Source: Nannocystis exedens (GTDB lineage: Bacteria > Myxococcota_A > Polyangia > Nannocystales > Nannocystaceae). From it: DNA of 64,000 nucleotides. Below are positions 55,793 to 64,000 of the stretch, in pieces (position 1 is the first letter of the stretch; each line of letters opens with the position of its first letter). The stretch lies in NCBI RefSeq assembly GCF_002343915.1, contig NZ_NETK01000001.1, forward strand, positions 8,446,001 through 8,510,000, given 5' to 3'. The notes below the pieces were generated by a model. That model was given only the letters and a program-made list of their open reading frames with translations. It was not told the origin of the DNA and did no database searches. Both the position numbers and the translations under genes were made by a program.

Positions 55793-56953
55793 ATGAGCCA
55801 GCAACAGCACCGCAGCGCGCAACGCCGCGCCGAGAAGCGACACCGTCGGGAGGTCGAGCGCCGGCGGGCGCGGACCTCTGCCCGCAAGGAGGACTCCGTC
55901 AGGCCCGACCGGCTGCGTCGGCTCGCGGGTGATGACCTCGTGCCGAGCGTGGACGAGGAGACGGTCGTGCATCCGTACCTGAGCCATCGCTACCGCGAGC
56001 GCGAGCTCCTCGTCCGCGGCACCCCGTGGCGCTGGCGGCGGGAGATGCCGGGCTTCTGGACGCACGCCGAGGTCGCCGCGCTCGCCGACGACGCCCTGTT
56101 CGCCGCCCTCGCCGAGCGCGGCCTCGTCGTCTCGCGGACCGACGTCCTGGCCCACATCGCCCGGATGCCGGCCGGGGGCTCTGCCTGGCGCATGTCCCGG
56201 ATCCACTGGTTGCCCGCCGTTCGGTCGCGCTCGCTGCCGGCGCCGGACCGCGACTTCCTCGGGCTCGCCGCCGTCGAGCTGTGGCGTCGCCTTCGTCCCG
56301 AAGATCCGCCGCTCGAGTCGTTGCTGGCGATCCTCGCGGACGCCGAGGATCTGCCGGACGACGATCGGGCCGGACAACTCGCCGGTCTGATCCGCTTCCT
56401 CGCGGCCGTGCGCGCGCGGGGCGGGCCGGACGACGCCGGCGAGGTGAGCGGTGTTCGTCTCCCCCTGGGCGGTCCCTACACGCGCATGGTCATCCTGGCC
56501 TTCCGGCTCGTCGAAAAGCACCCGCAGCTCGCCGCCGACGTGCTCGCGGAGGCCGAGCACTGGGCCGAGCACACCTTCGTCGACGAGTACGGCGCCGACC
56601 GGCTGTTCCTGGGGCGCATGCTCGTCCTCGTCTGCGTCGAGCTGGGCCGTGAAGACGACGCGGAGCGGCGCCTTCGCGCCCTCCTGGCGCAGTTTCCCGG
56701 CGATCCGGCGACGCGAAGGTTGCTCGCCGTGCAGCTGCACGAGAACCCGCACGACGACCGGTCGCGGCTCGTCGAGGCGCTCGAGCTGTGGGATTCGACC
56801 CGCTCGGCCGGCGACGAGCCCGAGGACGACGACTTTCAGCAGGTCCGCGACGAGATCGCCGAGAGCCTCCGCCTCCATGATGCGGCCGGGGAGAGCGCCG
56901 CCGCGGGAGCGCCGGGCGGCGCAATCCCATCCGGCACGAGCGGCGTCGCGTGA
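55793..56953 (+). CDS. Uncharacterised protein with TPR-like C-terminal half
   Basis: A 386-residue soluble protein. Residues 1-35 are very basic (SQQQHRSAQRRAEKRHRREVERRR), like tails that contact nucleic acid. Middle residues contain hydrophobic helices with Trp. From ~225 to ~350 helical repeats resemble TPRs (AFRLVEKHPQLAADVLAEAEHWAEH ... LVCVELGREDDAERRLRALLAQFPGDPATRRLLAVQL). The C-terminal tail is low complexity. Function unknown. The ATG at 55793 is preceded by CTAGTGG 8 bases upstream, a weak -10 box. It is divergent from the gene at 55060-55665. Confidence 0.65.
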   Translation: MSQQQHRSAQRRAEKRHRREVERRRARTSARKEDSVRPDRLRRLAGDDLVPSVDEETVVHPYLSHRYRERELLVRGTPWRWRREMPGFWTHAEVAALADDALFAALAERGLVVSRTDVLAHIARMPAGGSAWRMSRIHWLPAVRSRSLPAPDRDFLGLAAVELWRRLRPEDPPLESLLAILADAEDLPDDDRAGQLAGLIRFLAAVRARGGPDDAGEVSGVRLPLGGPYTRMVILAFRLVEKHPQLAADVLAEAEHWAEHTFVDEYGADRLFLGRMLVLVCVELGREDDAERRLRALLAQFPGDPATRRLLAVQLHENPHDDRSRLVEALELWDSTRSAGDEPEDDDFQQVRDEIAESLRLHDAAGESAAAGAPGGAIPSGTSGVA

Positions 56954-57048
56954 CGCTCGTCCCGCAATGAGTCACCCGTTCGCCGGCGCGGACAGATTCA
57001 AGCCGCCGGCACGAGGAGCGCCCGACGAGGCGGCGCCGAGGCCCGCGA

Positions 57049-57669
57049 TCACGCCTTGATGCCCTCGGCGGCGAACGCCGCGACGGTCGCGGGCCGCTCG
57101 GCGACGCGGGCCAGGAACGCGGCGAGGTTCGGCGGCAGCTCGGCGGCGAGCACCTTGTGGTAGGTGCGGAGGGCGAAGAAGGCGTAGGCGTCGAGCACCG
57201 TGAACGACTCGCCGTGGAAGAATTGCCGCTCGCCGAGGTCGCGCGCCAGCAGCTCGACGCGCGCCGCCAACCGCTGCGACGCCCACCGCTTCGCCTCCTC
57301 GCCCGCGCCCGGCATGATCGTGAACGGCGCGAAGCCCTTGTGCAGCTCGGTGCCGATGAAGGTCAGCCGCTCGTCGAAGCGGACCCGCTCGAGCCCGCCG
57401 TGGCGCGGCGCCAGCCCGGCCTCGGGCCAGGTGTCGGCGATGTACTGCAGCAGCACGGCCGTCTCGGTCAGCACGTAGCCGTCCGGCAGCCGCAGGGCCG
57501 GCACGTAGCCCTTCGGGTTGATGCGCGCGAAGTCGTCGCCGGCCTCGGTCTTGCGGGTGCGCAGGTCGACGCGCACCGGCTCGAAGCGCGCGCCCGCCTC
57601 GCGCAGGGCGATGTGCGGGGCGAGGGAGCAGACGCCGGGGTAGTAGTAGAGTTGCAGCGGCTCGGTCAT
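57049..57669 (-). CDS. Glutathione S-transferase
   Basis: A 206-residue GST. The N-terminal thioredoxin-like domain reads LQLYYYPGVCSLAPHIALREAGARFEPVRVDLRTRKTEAGDDFARINPKGYVPALRLPDGYVLTETAVLLQYIAD, including the Cys/Ser-Leu-Ala active-site loop of beta-class enzymes (GVCSLAPH) and the conserved Pro and TE glutathione contacts. The C-terminal helical domain follows. It would conjugate or reduce substrates with glutathione. It is divergent from a LysR gene with 67 bases between the starts, so LysR control is likely. The ATG is set by MTEPLQLYYYPG. Confidence 0.92.
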   Translation of the reverse strand: MTEPLQLYYYPGVCSLAPHIALREAGARFEPVRVDLRTRKTEAGDDFARINPKGYVPALRLPDGYVLTETAVLLQYIADTWPEAGLAPRHGGLERVRFDERLTFIGTELHKGFAPFTIMPGAGEEAKRWASQRLAARVELLARDLGERQFFHGESFTVLDAYAFFALRTYHKVLAAELPPNLAAFLARVAERPATVAAFAAEGIKA

Positions 57670-57736
57670 GCGTCCGGGTCTACGCCACCGCCGGCGCTTG
57701 AACAATCCCGGGCGATTGATCAATCTGTTCACCGCC
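57670..57736. promoter_or_regulatory. Shared promoter region of GST and LysR gene
   Basis: The 67-base divergent spacer contains the palindrome ATTGATCAAT (about 57715-57724), with GAACAATC about 13 bases before it, the kind of T-N11-A site bound by LysR proteins. On the minus strand TAGACC lies 7 bases before the GST ATG. Confidence 0.55.
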
Positions 57737-58684
57737 ATGAACAGCCGCCCCGACTTCGCCGCGATCGAGGCGTTCGTCCGCGTCGCCGAGACCGGCAGCT
57801 TCCGCGCCGCCGCCGTCGCCCTGGCCGCGCCGGTCTCGACCGTCAGCGTCCAGGTCAGCCGCCTCGAGGCGCGGCTCGGGACCCGCCTGTTCGAGCGCAC
57901 GACCCGGCGCGTGCGCCTCACCGACGAGGGCCAGCGGTACTTCGAGCAGGTCCGCGCCGGCCTCGACGTCGTCACCGAGGCCGAGCGCGCGGTCGCCGAG
58001 GCGCGCGGCGAGGCCCGCGGCCGCCTGCGGATCGCCGCGCCGAGCGGCTTCGCCGAGGGCGTGCTCGGGCGCGTGCTCGGCCGCTTCACGCAGGAGCACC
58101 CGCAGGTCGACGTCGAGATCGAGCTCACCGCCGGCCAGCTCGACCCGCTGCGCGACGGCTTCGACGTGGTGATCCAGGCCGAGCCGGCCGCGAGCGCGTC
58201 GCTGGTCGCCCGCAAGATCGGCGCGCCGACCAAGTACCGCCTGGTCGCCAGCCCCGAGTACCTGGCCCGCCGCGGCACGCCGGCCCACCCGCGCGAGCTG
58301 GCCAAGCACACGTGCCTCGTGATGGGCACGCGCCGCGAGGCGACGACCTGGCGGTTCGCCAAAAAAGGCTCGGCCCGCTCGGCCGTGGTCCATCGCCACG
58401 CGACGGCCAACAGCTGGCCGCTGATCCGCGACCTCGCGGTGTCGGGCTGCGGGATCGCGCGGTTGCCCGAATACCTGGCGGCGCCGGCGATCTCGGAGGG
58501 GCGCCTGGTGCAGGTGCTCGATGATTTTTGCCCGGCGGTGGAGCAGATGTACGCGGTCTACGCGAGGAGCCGCCACGTGCCGGCGCGGCTCAGCAGCTTC
58601 GTGGCGGCGCTGCAGGGCTTCCTGGCGGTGTGGCCGGGGTGCCTGCCGAAGCCGCCGACGGCGGCGGCGCGGGCGCGGGGGTGA
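57737..58684 (+). CDS. LysR-family transcriptional regulator
   Basis: A 315-residue LysR regulator. The N-terminal winged HTH reads FAAIEAFVRVAETGSFRAAAVALAAPVSTVSVQVSRLEARLGTRLFERTTRRVRLTDEGQ, followed by the linker helix and a periplasmic-binding-protein-like effector domain (RLRIAAPSGFAEGVLGRVLGRFTQEHPQVDVEIE ... IQAEPAASASLVARKIGAPTKYRLVASPEYL). The 315-residue length is usual. Start ATG 57737 (MNSRPDFAAIEAF). The divergent GST gene is its likely target. The effector is unknown. Confidence 0.93.
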   Translation: MNSRPDFAAIEAFVRVAETGSFRAAAVALAAPVSTVSVQVSRLEARLGTRLFERTTRRVRLTDEGQRYFEQVRAGLDVVTEAERAVAEARGEARGRLRIAAPSGFAEGVLGRVLGRFTQEHPQVDVEIELTAGQLDPLRDGFDVVIQAEPAASASLVARKIGAPTKYRLVASPEYLARRGTPAHPRELAKHTCLVMGTRREATTWRFAKKGSARSAVVHRHATANSWPLIRDLAVSGCGIARLPEYLAAPAISEGRLVQVLDDFCPAVEQMYAVYARSRHVPARLSSFVAALQGFLAVWPGCLPKPPTAAARARG

Positions 58685-58796
58685 GCGGCCAGGGGCCGAG
58701 GACAGGTGCGGCGGATTCGTGATGCTCGAACCACGCGGGCTCGAGATCCACCCCTGCATGGACCCGCGCTGACGAGGCCGCGGAGAGCCGAGCTGC

Positions 58797-59314
58797 TCAG
58801 GCGCCAGGCGCCATGGTGACGCCGTAGTGCTTGCGGACGAGCTGCCGGTAATAGGCGGCCATGTCCGGCTGGTCGCCGATCAGCTCGAGCGCCCGGACCG
58901 TCACGAAGATTCCGTTGCCTCCGTTCACGAGGATCACGGCGCCGCTGCGCGTCTGCGGCGAATAGTAGACGAGCGCGTTCTCGCCGGCGTCGTTGCCCCC
59001 ATGGTTGAGGACGGTCCTGTCGCCATAGTCGTAGACCATCCACCCGAGGCCATGCCCGTAGGCGTCGGCGCAGCGGATCTCGGGCGTCGATTCGCACCCC
59101 CAGATCGGATCACCCGCGAGGCTCGTCAGGATCGTCGCGCGCTGGGCCACCTGCTCGCGAGTCAGCCAGTCGCTGCGGATGACGCCGGTGAGGAGGGTCG
59201 AGTATGCCCGCACGGTGGTCAAGAGATCGTCGGCGGCGCTCCAGGGCCCCCCTCGCCGTTCGCCAGTCGTGGGGCCAGATCGCCGCGGGCGTCGTAATGG
59301 CCCGAAGCGTCCAT
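58797..59314 (-). pseudogene. C-terminal remnant of a beta-lactamase-family hydrolase
   Basis: From about 59314 the minus strand encodes MDASGHYDARGDLAPRL, typical of the region before the last third of class C-like hydrolases, and after a one-base slip at the C6 run 59247-59252 continues GGPWSAADDLLTTVRAYS ... VLNHGGNDAGENALVYYSPQTRSGAVILVNGGNG to the stop at 58797. The HGG motif is present, but the SxxK and YxN parts are missing because the sequence upstream is a kinase. So the remnant lost its N-terminal half; the frame slip may be a base-call error on top of that. Confidence 0.75.
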
Positions 59315-59329
59315 CGGTGTCGCCAGCCG

Positions 59330-61082
59330 GCCTGCTCGTCTTCGAGGATGGTCTGCACCATGGCGAGCGTCGGTCGCTCGCCCGGCTCCGGCGACAGCAT
59401 CGACATCAGCAGGTGCTCGAGCCCGGGCGGGCACTCGCGGCAGGCCTTGCGGGCGGGCGTGGCTTCGCTGGTTCCCGGCGGGAACGGCCGTAGCCCGGTC
59501 AGCAGGCGGTACAGCAACAGGCCCAGCGCGAACACGTCGCTCGCGTCGGTGAAGACTCCGCCCGCGCGCACCTCGGGGGGCGCATCATCCATGCGCTGCA
59601 AGGGCCGCTCGTTCGCCGGCTCCGCGCGCTCTTCGGGGGGCGTCGCCCAGCGCTCCGTCAGGCGGGCATAGAACCGGGGCGACACCTGCGCCTGATCGAA
59701 ATCGAAGAGCCACGCGTGAGGGTGCTCGCCGCGCTCGATCAGGACGTTGCCGACGTGCAGGTCGCGGTACACGACGCCGACCGCATGCACCGCCGCGAGG
59801 GCGCTCGCGAGCTGACGGCCGATCGCCAGCACCTCGTCGGGCCGCAGGTGCCGGTCGGGGCGGGTGAAGTCGGAGGCGGGCGCGCCGGTGCACAGCTCCA
59901 TCACGGCGAAGCGCTGGCCTTCCTCGCGGGCAGGGCCGCCGACGTGGACGCCGAAGTGATGGATCTGCGGGATGTTCGGGTGGCGCAGGGCGGACAGGAT
60001 CTTGGCGGCGCGGCGGAAACGGATCGCGTCGTCGTCGCCCGGCCTCGCGTCGCGCAGCACCTTGAGCGCGACCTCCCGCGAGAGCTCGCGATCGGAGGCG
60101 CGGTAGACGACGGCGCTGGCGCCGACGCCGATGACCTCGAGGAGGTCGTAGCAGCCGCCGAACAGCGGCCTCGGCGTGCGCGGGTGGGCCGCGAGGATCG
60201 CCTCGAGGCCGCGGCGCAGGTGATCGGCCGAGGGGAGGCGCTCGGCGACGTCCGGAGCGATCGCGGCGCGGAGCAGCCGCGAGAGATCGGCGGGGACGTC
60301 GGTGTCGGGGCAGACCGAATGGATCGAGGCGAGGTCGGTCGGGTCGGGCAAGGTCTGCGTGCAGAGCTGGTAGAGGGGGACGCCGAGCGAGTAGACGTCC
60401 AGGCGCGGCTCGGCGTGGCGCAGGCCGGCCTCGGGCGGCAGATAGACGGGGGTGCCGATCGTGCGGCCGAGCTGGGTCTTGTGGCGCTCCGGCACGTGCG
60501 AGGAAAATCGCGCGTCCTGGGCCTCGTGGAACGGGGTGCCGACGCTGGCGAGCCCGAGATCGATCAGCTTGGCGACGGTCCGATCGGCGCCGAGGGCGAT
60601 CATGATGTTTCGGGTTTGACGTCGCGGTGGATCACGCCGGCGCTGTGCAGGGCGTGCAGGGCGCCCGCGATCTGGGCGCCGAACTCGGCGACCTCGCGCC
60701 ACGGCAGGGGCCCGCGAGCGAGCCGATGCGACAAGGTCTCGCCCTCGAGGTACTCGAGCGCGATGTAGGGCTGGGCGTCGGGCGTGTGGCCGAACGCGAT
60801 CGGCCGGACGAGGTGCGGGTGCTGGATGTTGCTCAACACCTCGGCCTCGACCTCGAAGCGCCGCCGCGACTCCGGCCCGGTCCGGTGCAAGATCTTGAGC
60901 GTCACGTGGCACCTGCGGGTCAGATCCTTGGCCAAAAACACGTGGGCCATGCCGCCCCTCGCCAGGCGCGCGAGGACGCGATAGCGGCCGTCGATCGCCT
61001 CACCGACGAGGTCGGCGCCGGCTTCGGCGAAGAGGGGCCACGAGGGGTTCGTCCGCGGGACCGGCGTGGGGGAGCTGTCCAT
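59330..61082 (-). pseudogene. Tandem Ser/Thr kinase gene, frameshifted and truncated
   Basis: From ATG 61082 the frame encodes a kinase domain (GRYRVLARLARGGMAHVFLAKD, VTLKILH, HRDVKPE) and stops just after KPETS. One added A at the T3 run 60608-60610 (minus strand GAAAC to GAAAAC) restores HRDVKPENIMIAL and opens the next frame: the first domain ends with IDLGLAS, and a second kinase domain follows (YDLLEVIGVGASAVVYRASD, VALKVL, VYRDLHVGNVLIE, FDFDQAQ). Coding similarity fades near 59340, where a hydrolase remnant begins in another frame. The second domain has DFD instead of DFG. Net reading: a two-kinase protein that has lost its C-terminus, with one probable indel. Confidence 0.72.
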
Positions 61083-61145
61083 TCAGCGGCAGGTCGCCAT
61101 ACGTGCCTTACTCCAGGTTGTCCTTGAAAACCTGAACATACCATC

Positions 61146-61715
61146 ATGTACGTTCAGGCAGGTCGGCGCTCGCCATCGTCGCTCGCGTCGGCGATGCTCG
61201 AGCGCGTGAGCGATTCGCTGCACCGTTACGACGACGTCGAGCGCAGGTTCTGCGATGCCGACAGGGACCTCCGGCAGCGCGAGCGCGGGCTGGCGCTGGT
61301 GGCGAGGCTGCTCGGTCTGCCGGCGTTGGAGACGACCGACGGCCTGCGCTACGACCTGCGGTACTTCAGCGGCGGCATCGGCGTGATCGATCGGCTCCAC
61401 GTCGCGCTCCCTTGCGGGGCGGCCGAGGTCGACGCGATCGTCGCGCGCCTCGGTCTGGTCACGCCCGAGGATGCCGTCGCCGACGCGGCCTGGCGCGAGG
61501 ACTTCGAGTGGTTCGTCAGCGACGAGGACGGGGAGGGCCTGCTGCCGCTGCGCGCCCGCGTGGTCGCGTTCCTCGCCGAGAAGCGGGCCGACTTCCAGCC
61601 GCGCCCCGACGAGCGCGCCCGGGTGTGGTTCGCACGCAGCAGCAATGTCAACACGTGGTCCGTCGTGTACGAGCAGGACGGTACGCTGTGTCTCGCCGCT
61701 TACGACCAGGGGTGA
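61146..61715 (+). CDS. Protein of unknown function
   Basis: A 189-residue soluble protein (SLASAMLERVSDSLHRYDDVERRFCDADRDLRQRERGLALVARLLGLPALETTDGLRYDLRYFSGGIGVIDRLHVALP...). It has charged helices, a central Tyr/Gly-rich segment and a C-terminal VNTWSVVYEQDGTLCLAAYDQG. No family recognised. The ATG at 61146 follows TACCAT almost directly; an ATG at 61194 (MLERVSDSLHRYDD) is an alternative. It is divergent from the kinase. Confidence 0.6.
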   Translation: MYVQAGRRSPSSLASAMLERVSDSLHRYDDVERRFCDADRDLRQRERGLALVARLLGLPALETTDGLRYDLRYFSGGIGVIDRLHVALPCGAAEVDAIVARLGLVTPEDAVADAAWREDFEWFVSDEDGEGLLPLRARVVAFLAEKRADFQPRPDERARVWFARSSNVNTWSVVYEQDGTLCLAAYDQG

Positions 61716-61832
61716 GCGCCGGTCCTTCGGCCGGCGCGCGAGGTCGTCGAGATCGTTTCGAGGCGGCCGGCGGTGACGGCGGAGGTTCGCCCCGCGGTCG
61801 AACGCCTGCTGGCGCTCATCGCGGGCCGGGGG

Positions 61833-61838
61833 TACGAT
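61833..61838 (+). promoter_or_regulatory. -10 box of a probable leaderless promoter
   Basis: TACGAT ends 7 bases before the ATG at 61846 (4 before the ATG at 61843). Confidence 0.4.
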
Positions 61839-61845
61839 GTCGATG

Positions 61846-62553
61846 ATGTCGTTCGCCGCGCTCGTCGTCGGGGGGGCGATTTTCGTCGGAGAGGCAGTCG
61901 GGCTCGGCGAGCCGTCGGGGTGCGCGGCGACTGCGATGATTGTCGATGCGCGAGCGAACGTGCCGGTCACCGCGGATTCGCAGCAGTTGCGGGCCCGGAT
62001 CGACGCGGCGAGCGCGTCGGCGCAGGCCGCCGAGCGGGCGACGGCACGGGAAGCGCGGCGGAAGCACTGTGTCGAGGCGCTGCTGGCCTACGCCGACCTC
62101 GCGCCCGAGGCCTACGGTCGCGAGCGCGGCGAGAGCGAGGCGACCCGGGCGAGGCAAATGGCGGCGGCGACTTCGGCCGGGGTCGATGGGTACGTGTCGC
62201 CGCGTGGTCCGGTGCCCGCGTCGAGGCCCGAGCAGCAGTGGGAGCGACGCCGCCGCCGTCTCGTGGGCCACACCGCGGCGTCGGGGGTGTTTACGGGCAT
62301 CGGGGTGGCGATGCTGACGGTGCCGTGGATCGTGCTCGCGGCGTCCTGCCGCCCGGAGAGTCTCTGTGAAGGGTACGGGGCGATCTGGGCGTCGGGGTTC
62401 GGCGCGCCGATCTTCGTCGCCAGCGTGATCCCGCTCGGGATCTGGGCGACGCGGCTGCACAGGCACCTGCGAGCGTGCCCGCCGGGCCTCGCGCTGCACC
62501 GGGGGCGTGCGCGCCTCGGTCTCGCCGGTTCGGGGTTGCGCCTCGACTTCTGA
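61846..62553 (+). CDS. Membrane protein of unknown function
   Basis: A 235-residue protein: a hydrophobic N-terminus (MSFAALVVGGAIFVGEAVGLG, possibly a signal peptide), a basic, Ala/Arg-rich helical middle (~60-150), then two transmembrane segments (SGVFTGIGVAMLTVPWIVLAASC and FGAPIFVASVIPLGIWATRL). No domain recognised. The start follows the -10 box spacing; ATGs at 61837 and 61843 are in frame. It sits upstream of a lipoprotein gene on the same strand, 96 bases apart. Confidence 0.65.
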   Translation: MSFAALVVGGAIFVGEAVGLGEPSGCAATAMIVDARANVPVTADSQQLRARIDAASASAQAAERATAREARRKHCVEALLAYADLAPEAYGRERGESEATRARQMAAATSAGVDGYVSPRGPVPASRPEQQWERRRRRLVGHTAASGVFTGIGVAMLTVPWIVLAASCRPESLCEGYGAIWASGFGAPIFVASVIPLGIWATRLHRHLRACPPGLALHRGRARLGLAGSGLRLDF

Positions 62554-62649
62554 TTCTGTTGCGAATGCCCCATGCGGCGCGGCGAGTCGTGGTCGCGTCC
62601 ACGTGCGGGCGGCGGAATATCGGCGCGCGCGACCGCGTACGTCGCGACG

Positions 62650-63675
62650 ATGCGCGCTCGCCTGGCCCTCGTCGGTCCTGCAATCTTGCTGGCCTGCGCC
62701 CCGGCGCCGGGTGGGGCAGCGCAGACGGTGACGCCCGGCGCGACGGGCTCGCGGGCGCCGGGAGCGGCGCAGGGGCCGAGCGAGCCTGCGTCCGCGCAGG
62801 CGCCGAGCGGGGCGCGGGAGCCGGCGGAGGTGCCGAGCGAGGCGGCGCGGGAGCCCGGCCAGGAGGCCGCGCCGCGGGTCGACGCGGCGGCCGAGCTGCT
62901 CGCCGAGGTGCAGGCGATGGACCCGGCGGCTCGCTGGGCGTGGGCGGTGTCTGCGATGCCTGCGCTCGCCGAGCACCGCGAGGTCGGCGGGGCGAGCGAG
63001 CGATGGGCGGAGTTCCGGCGGCTCGCGGCCGGTCGGACCCGATTGTGGGTGCGGGCCCGCGGCGACCGCTGCTTCGCCGTGCGCGGCGGGTGGGAAGACG
63101 ACGGGTTCTTCGGCCGCGCGCGCGAGGTCGCCGAGCTCGCGGGCGCCGTCAAGACCGTGCGTTTCGAGAGCGTCGAAATCACCGATCGCGGGATCTCGAC
63201 CTCCGGGCCGCACGGCGACGAATTCAGCCGCGACGCCCGCGGCCGCTGGCAGAAGAGCGGCGGCTTCGGCGTCGGATCGTTCGCCACGATCGCGGATGGA
63301 CCTGTCTTCGAGGTAAGGCGCACGGCGGCGTATTACGGGGAGGGCGCCTACACGCTGACCATCGAATGCAGCGTGACGAGCGCGCAGGAGGAGCGCTGCA
63401 CCGACGGGACGATCCGTCGCTGCACGCGCTGCACGGGTTTGTCGGCGCTCCCGCACGCGCCGGGGCGGGGCTGGGCCGGCCCGCGAATGACGCTCCGCGG
63501 GACCAGCGACAGGCAGGTGGATTGCAGCGCGCCGTGTCCGCCCGACTTGCTCACCCCGCAGCTCCCGGCGCTCAATTGGGCGGTGAAGGGGCGCGCGTTC
63601 GTGCTGGCCGGCGAGCCGGACGCGGCGGTGTACCTCGACGCGGGCGCGTGTCGAAGCGACCGGCGGATGCGCTGA
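62650..63675 (+). CDS. Lipoprotein of unknown function
   Basis: A 341-residue lipoprotein (LALVGPAILLACAP, Cys 16) with an Ala/Pro/Ser-rich linker to ~75. The mature part contains WAEFRRLAAGRTRLWVRARGDRCFAVRGGWEDDGFFG and, near the end, Cys pairs (CTDGTIRRCTRCTG, CSAPCPPDLL). TACGTC lies 6 bases before the ATG. No family recognised. Confidence 0.65.
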   Translation: MRARLALVGPAILLACAPAPGGAAQTVTPGATGSRAPGAAQGPSEPASAQAPSGAREPAEVPSEAAREPGQEAAPRVDAAAELLAEVQAMDPAARWAWAVSAMPALAEHREVGGASERWAEFRRLAAGRTRLWVRARGDRCFAVRGGWEDDGFFGRAREVAELAGAVKTVRFESVEITDRGISTSGPHGDEFSRDARGRWQKSGGFGVGSFATIADGPVFEVRRTAAYYGEGAYTLTIECSVTSAQEERCTDGTIRRCTRCTGLSALPHAPGRGWAGPRMTLRGTSDRQVDCSAPCPPDLLTPQLPALNWAVKGRAFVLAGEPDAAVYLDAGACRSDRRMR

Positions 63676-63760
63676 TTCGCCGGCGACGAGCTCGCGCGTC
63701 GTCGCGGCCGAGCGGCCGGAACGGTTGCCAGGGCCGCGGGCTCGTGGTCTCCTCGGCCTC

Positions 63761-64000
63761 ATGGGCACGGCAGGCGGTGTCCCGGCTCCCTCGGCGGCCG
63801 ACATCGACGCGGTGCTGGCCTTTCTTCCGCTGCTCGAGCGCCCGGAGTTTCAGGCGAGCCGATGGACGCGCGAGGGCCCGTGGCTCCCGCGCCTCGTCGA
63901 CGCGCCGGAGGTCCGGCAGCTCCAGCAGGCGCTGGCGCGGCCGGGCTTCTCGTGCCGTTCGACGGGCAGGCGTGGCGCGACGAGGCGGAGCGCTACGAGC
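63761..64000 (+). CDS. DUF6508-like protein, N-terminal part (partial)
   Basis: The gene runs off the right edge. From ATG 63761: VPAPSAADIDAVLAFLPLLERPEFQASRWTREGPWLPRL, a pattern of the DUF6508 family (helical DVDALLAFLP start). Around 63943-63950 the frame seems to slip by one base: the second half reads GLLVPFDGQAWRDEAERYE in the next frame, and adding one C would join them. The total length and function cannot be judged. Confidence 0.5.
   Translation, partial: MGTAGGVPAPSAADIDAVLAFLPLLERPEFQASRWTREGPWLPRLVDAPEVRQLQQALARPGFSCRSTGRRGATRRSATS

Overview
The window is very GC-rich and reads as myxobacterial (Myxococcota) chromosome, most like the Nannocystaceae. The evidence is the gene content: lipoproteins with Ser/Thr/Gly-rich linkers, a protein with seven DUF4215-type Cys repeats, a sulfatase carrying a MopE-type metal-binding motif, Ser/Thr kinases (one with a TPR tail), an FHA-LuxR regulator, a beta/gamma-crystallin protein, a collagen-like protein and several P450s. 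This assignment is inferred from gene families, not from a phylogenetic marker. Many genes have a TAnnnT box only 5-7 bases before the start codon, which suggests leaderless transcripts are common.

Layout. 0-2 kb: end of a YdjM-like membrane protein, then an intact ISL3-family insertion sequence with an 8-bp target duplication. 1.9-11.5 kb: GH10 glycosidase, a P450 convergent with a lipoxygenase/FAD-lactone-oxidase pair (possible oxylipin chemistry), a secreted beta/gamma-crystallin protein and a serine hydrolase. 12.5-20.1 kb: the most interesting locus, seven tightly overlapping genes on one strand (radical SAM, stand-alone asparagine-synthetase-like ligase, full AsnB-like amidotransferase, GT1 and GT2 glycosyltransferases, a short ROK-like kinase and a PIG-L deacetylase). 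I read it as an unassigned biosynthetic operon for an aminosugar-containing, amide-bearing product. It ends near a perfect 16-bp inverted repeat, followed by a stand-alone GTP cyclohydrolase II. 21-31.5 kb: accessory genes, including a P450 remnant, an actinobacterial-looking P450 and a MerR regulator that carry the same operator, an IS1182-family element, a beta-lactamase-family lipoprotein and small YCII/DUF2200 proteins. 31.5-49.4 kb: secreted and lipoprotein genes, an AraC/NAD-epimerase divergent pair, a kinase/FHA-LuxR divergent pair, an acyl-CoA dehydrogenase, and a lipoprotein/collagen-like pair. 49.4-51.1 kb: a gene-free stretch with a tandem array of about twelve 64-68-bp units. 51.1-64 kb: Sel1-repeat protein, membrane sulfatase, LysR/GST pair, a disrupted double-kinase gene fused to a hydrolase remnant, and several unknown proteins.

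Two features run across the window. First, a family of short intergenic hairpins built on ACATGYCC and its inverted partner GGRSCATG lies upstream or downstream of many genes, and the tandem array is built on the same core. Second, in the right-hand part, seven coding breaks can each be repaired by one added base, mostly in G or C runs. That pattern fits residual sequencing indels at least as well as real pseudogenes, so those pseudogene calls are provisional.
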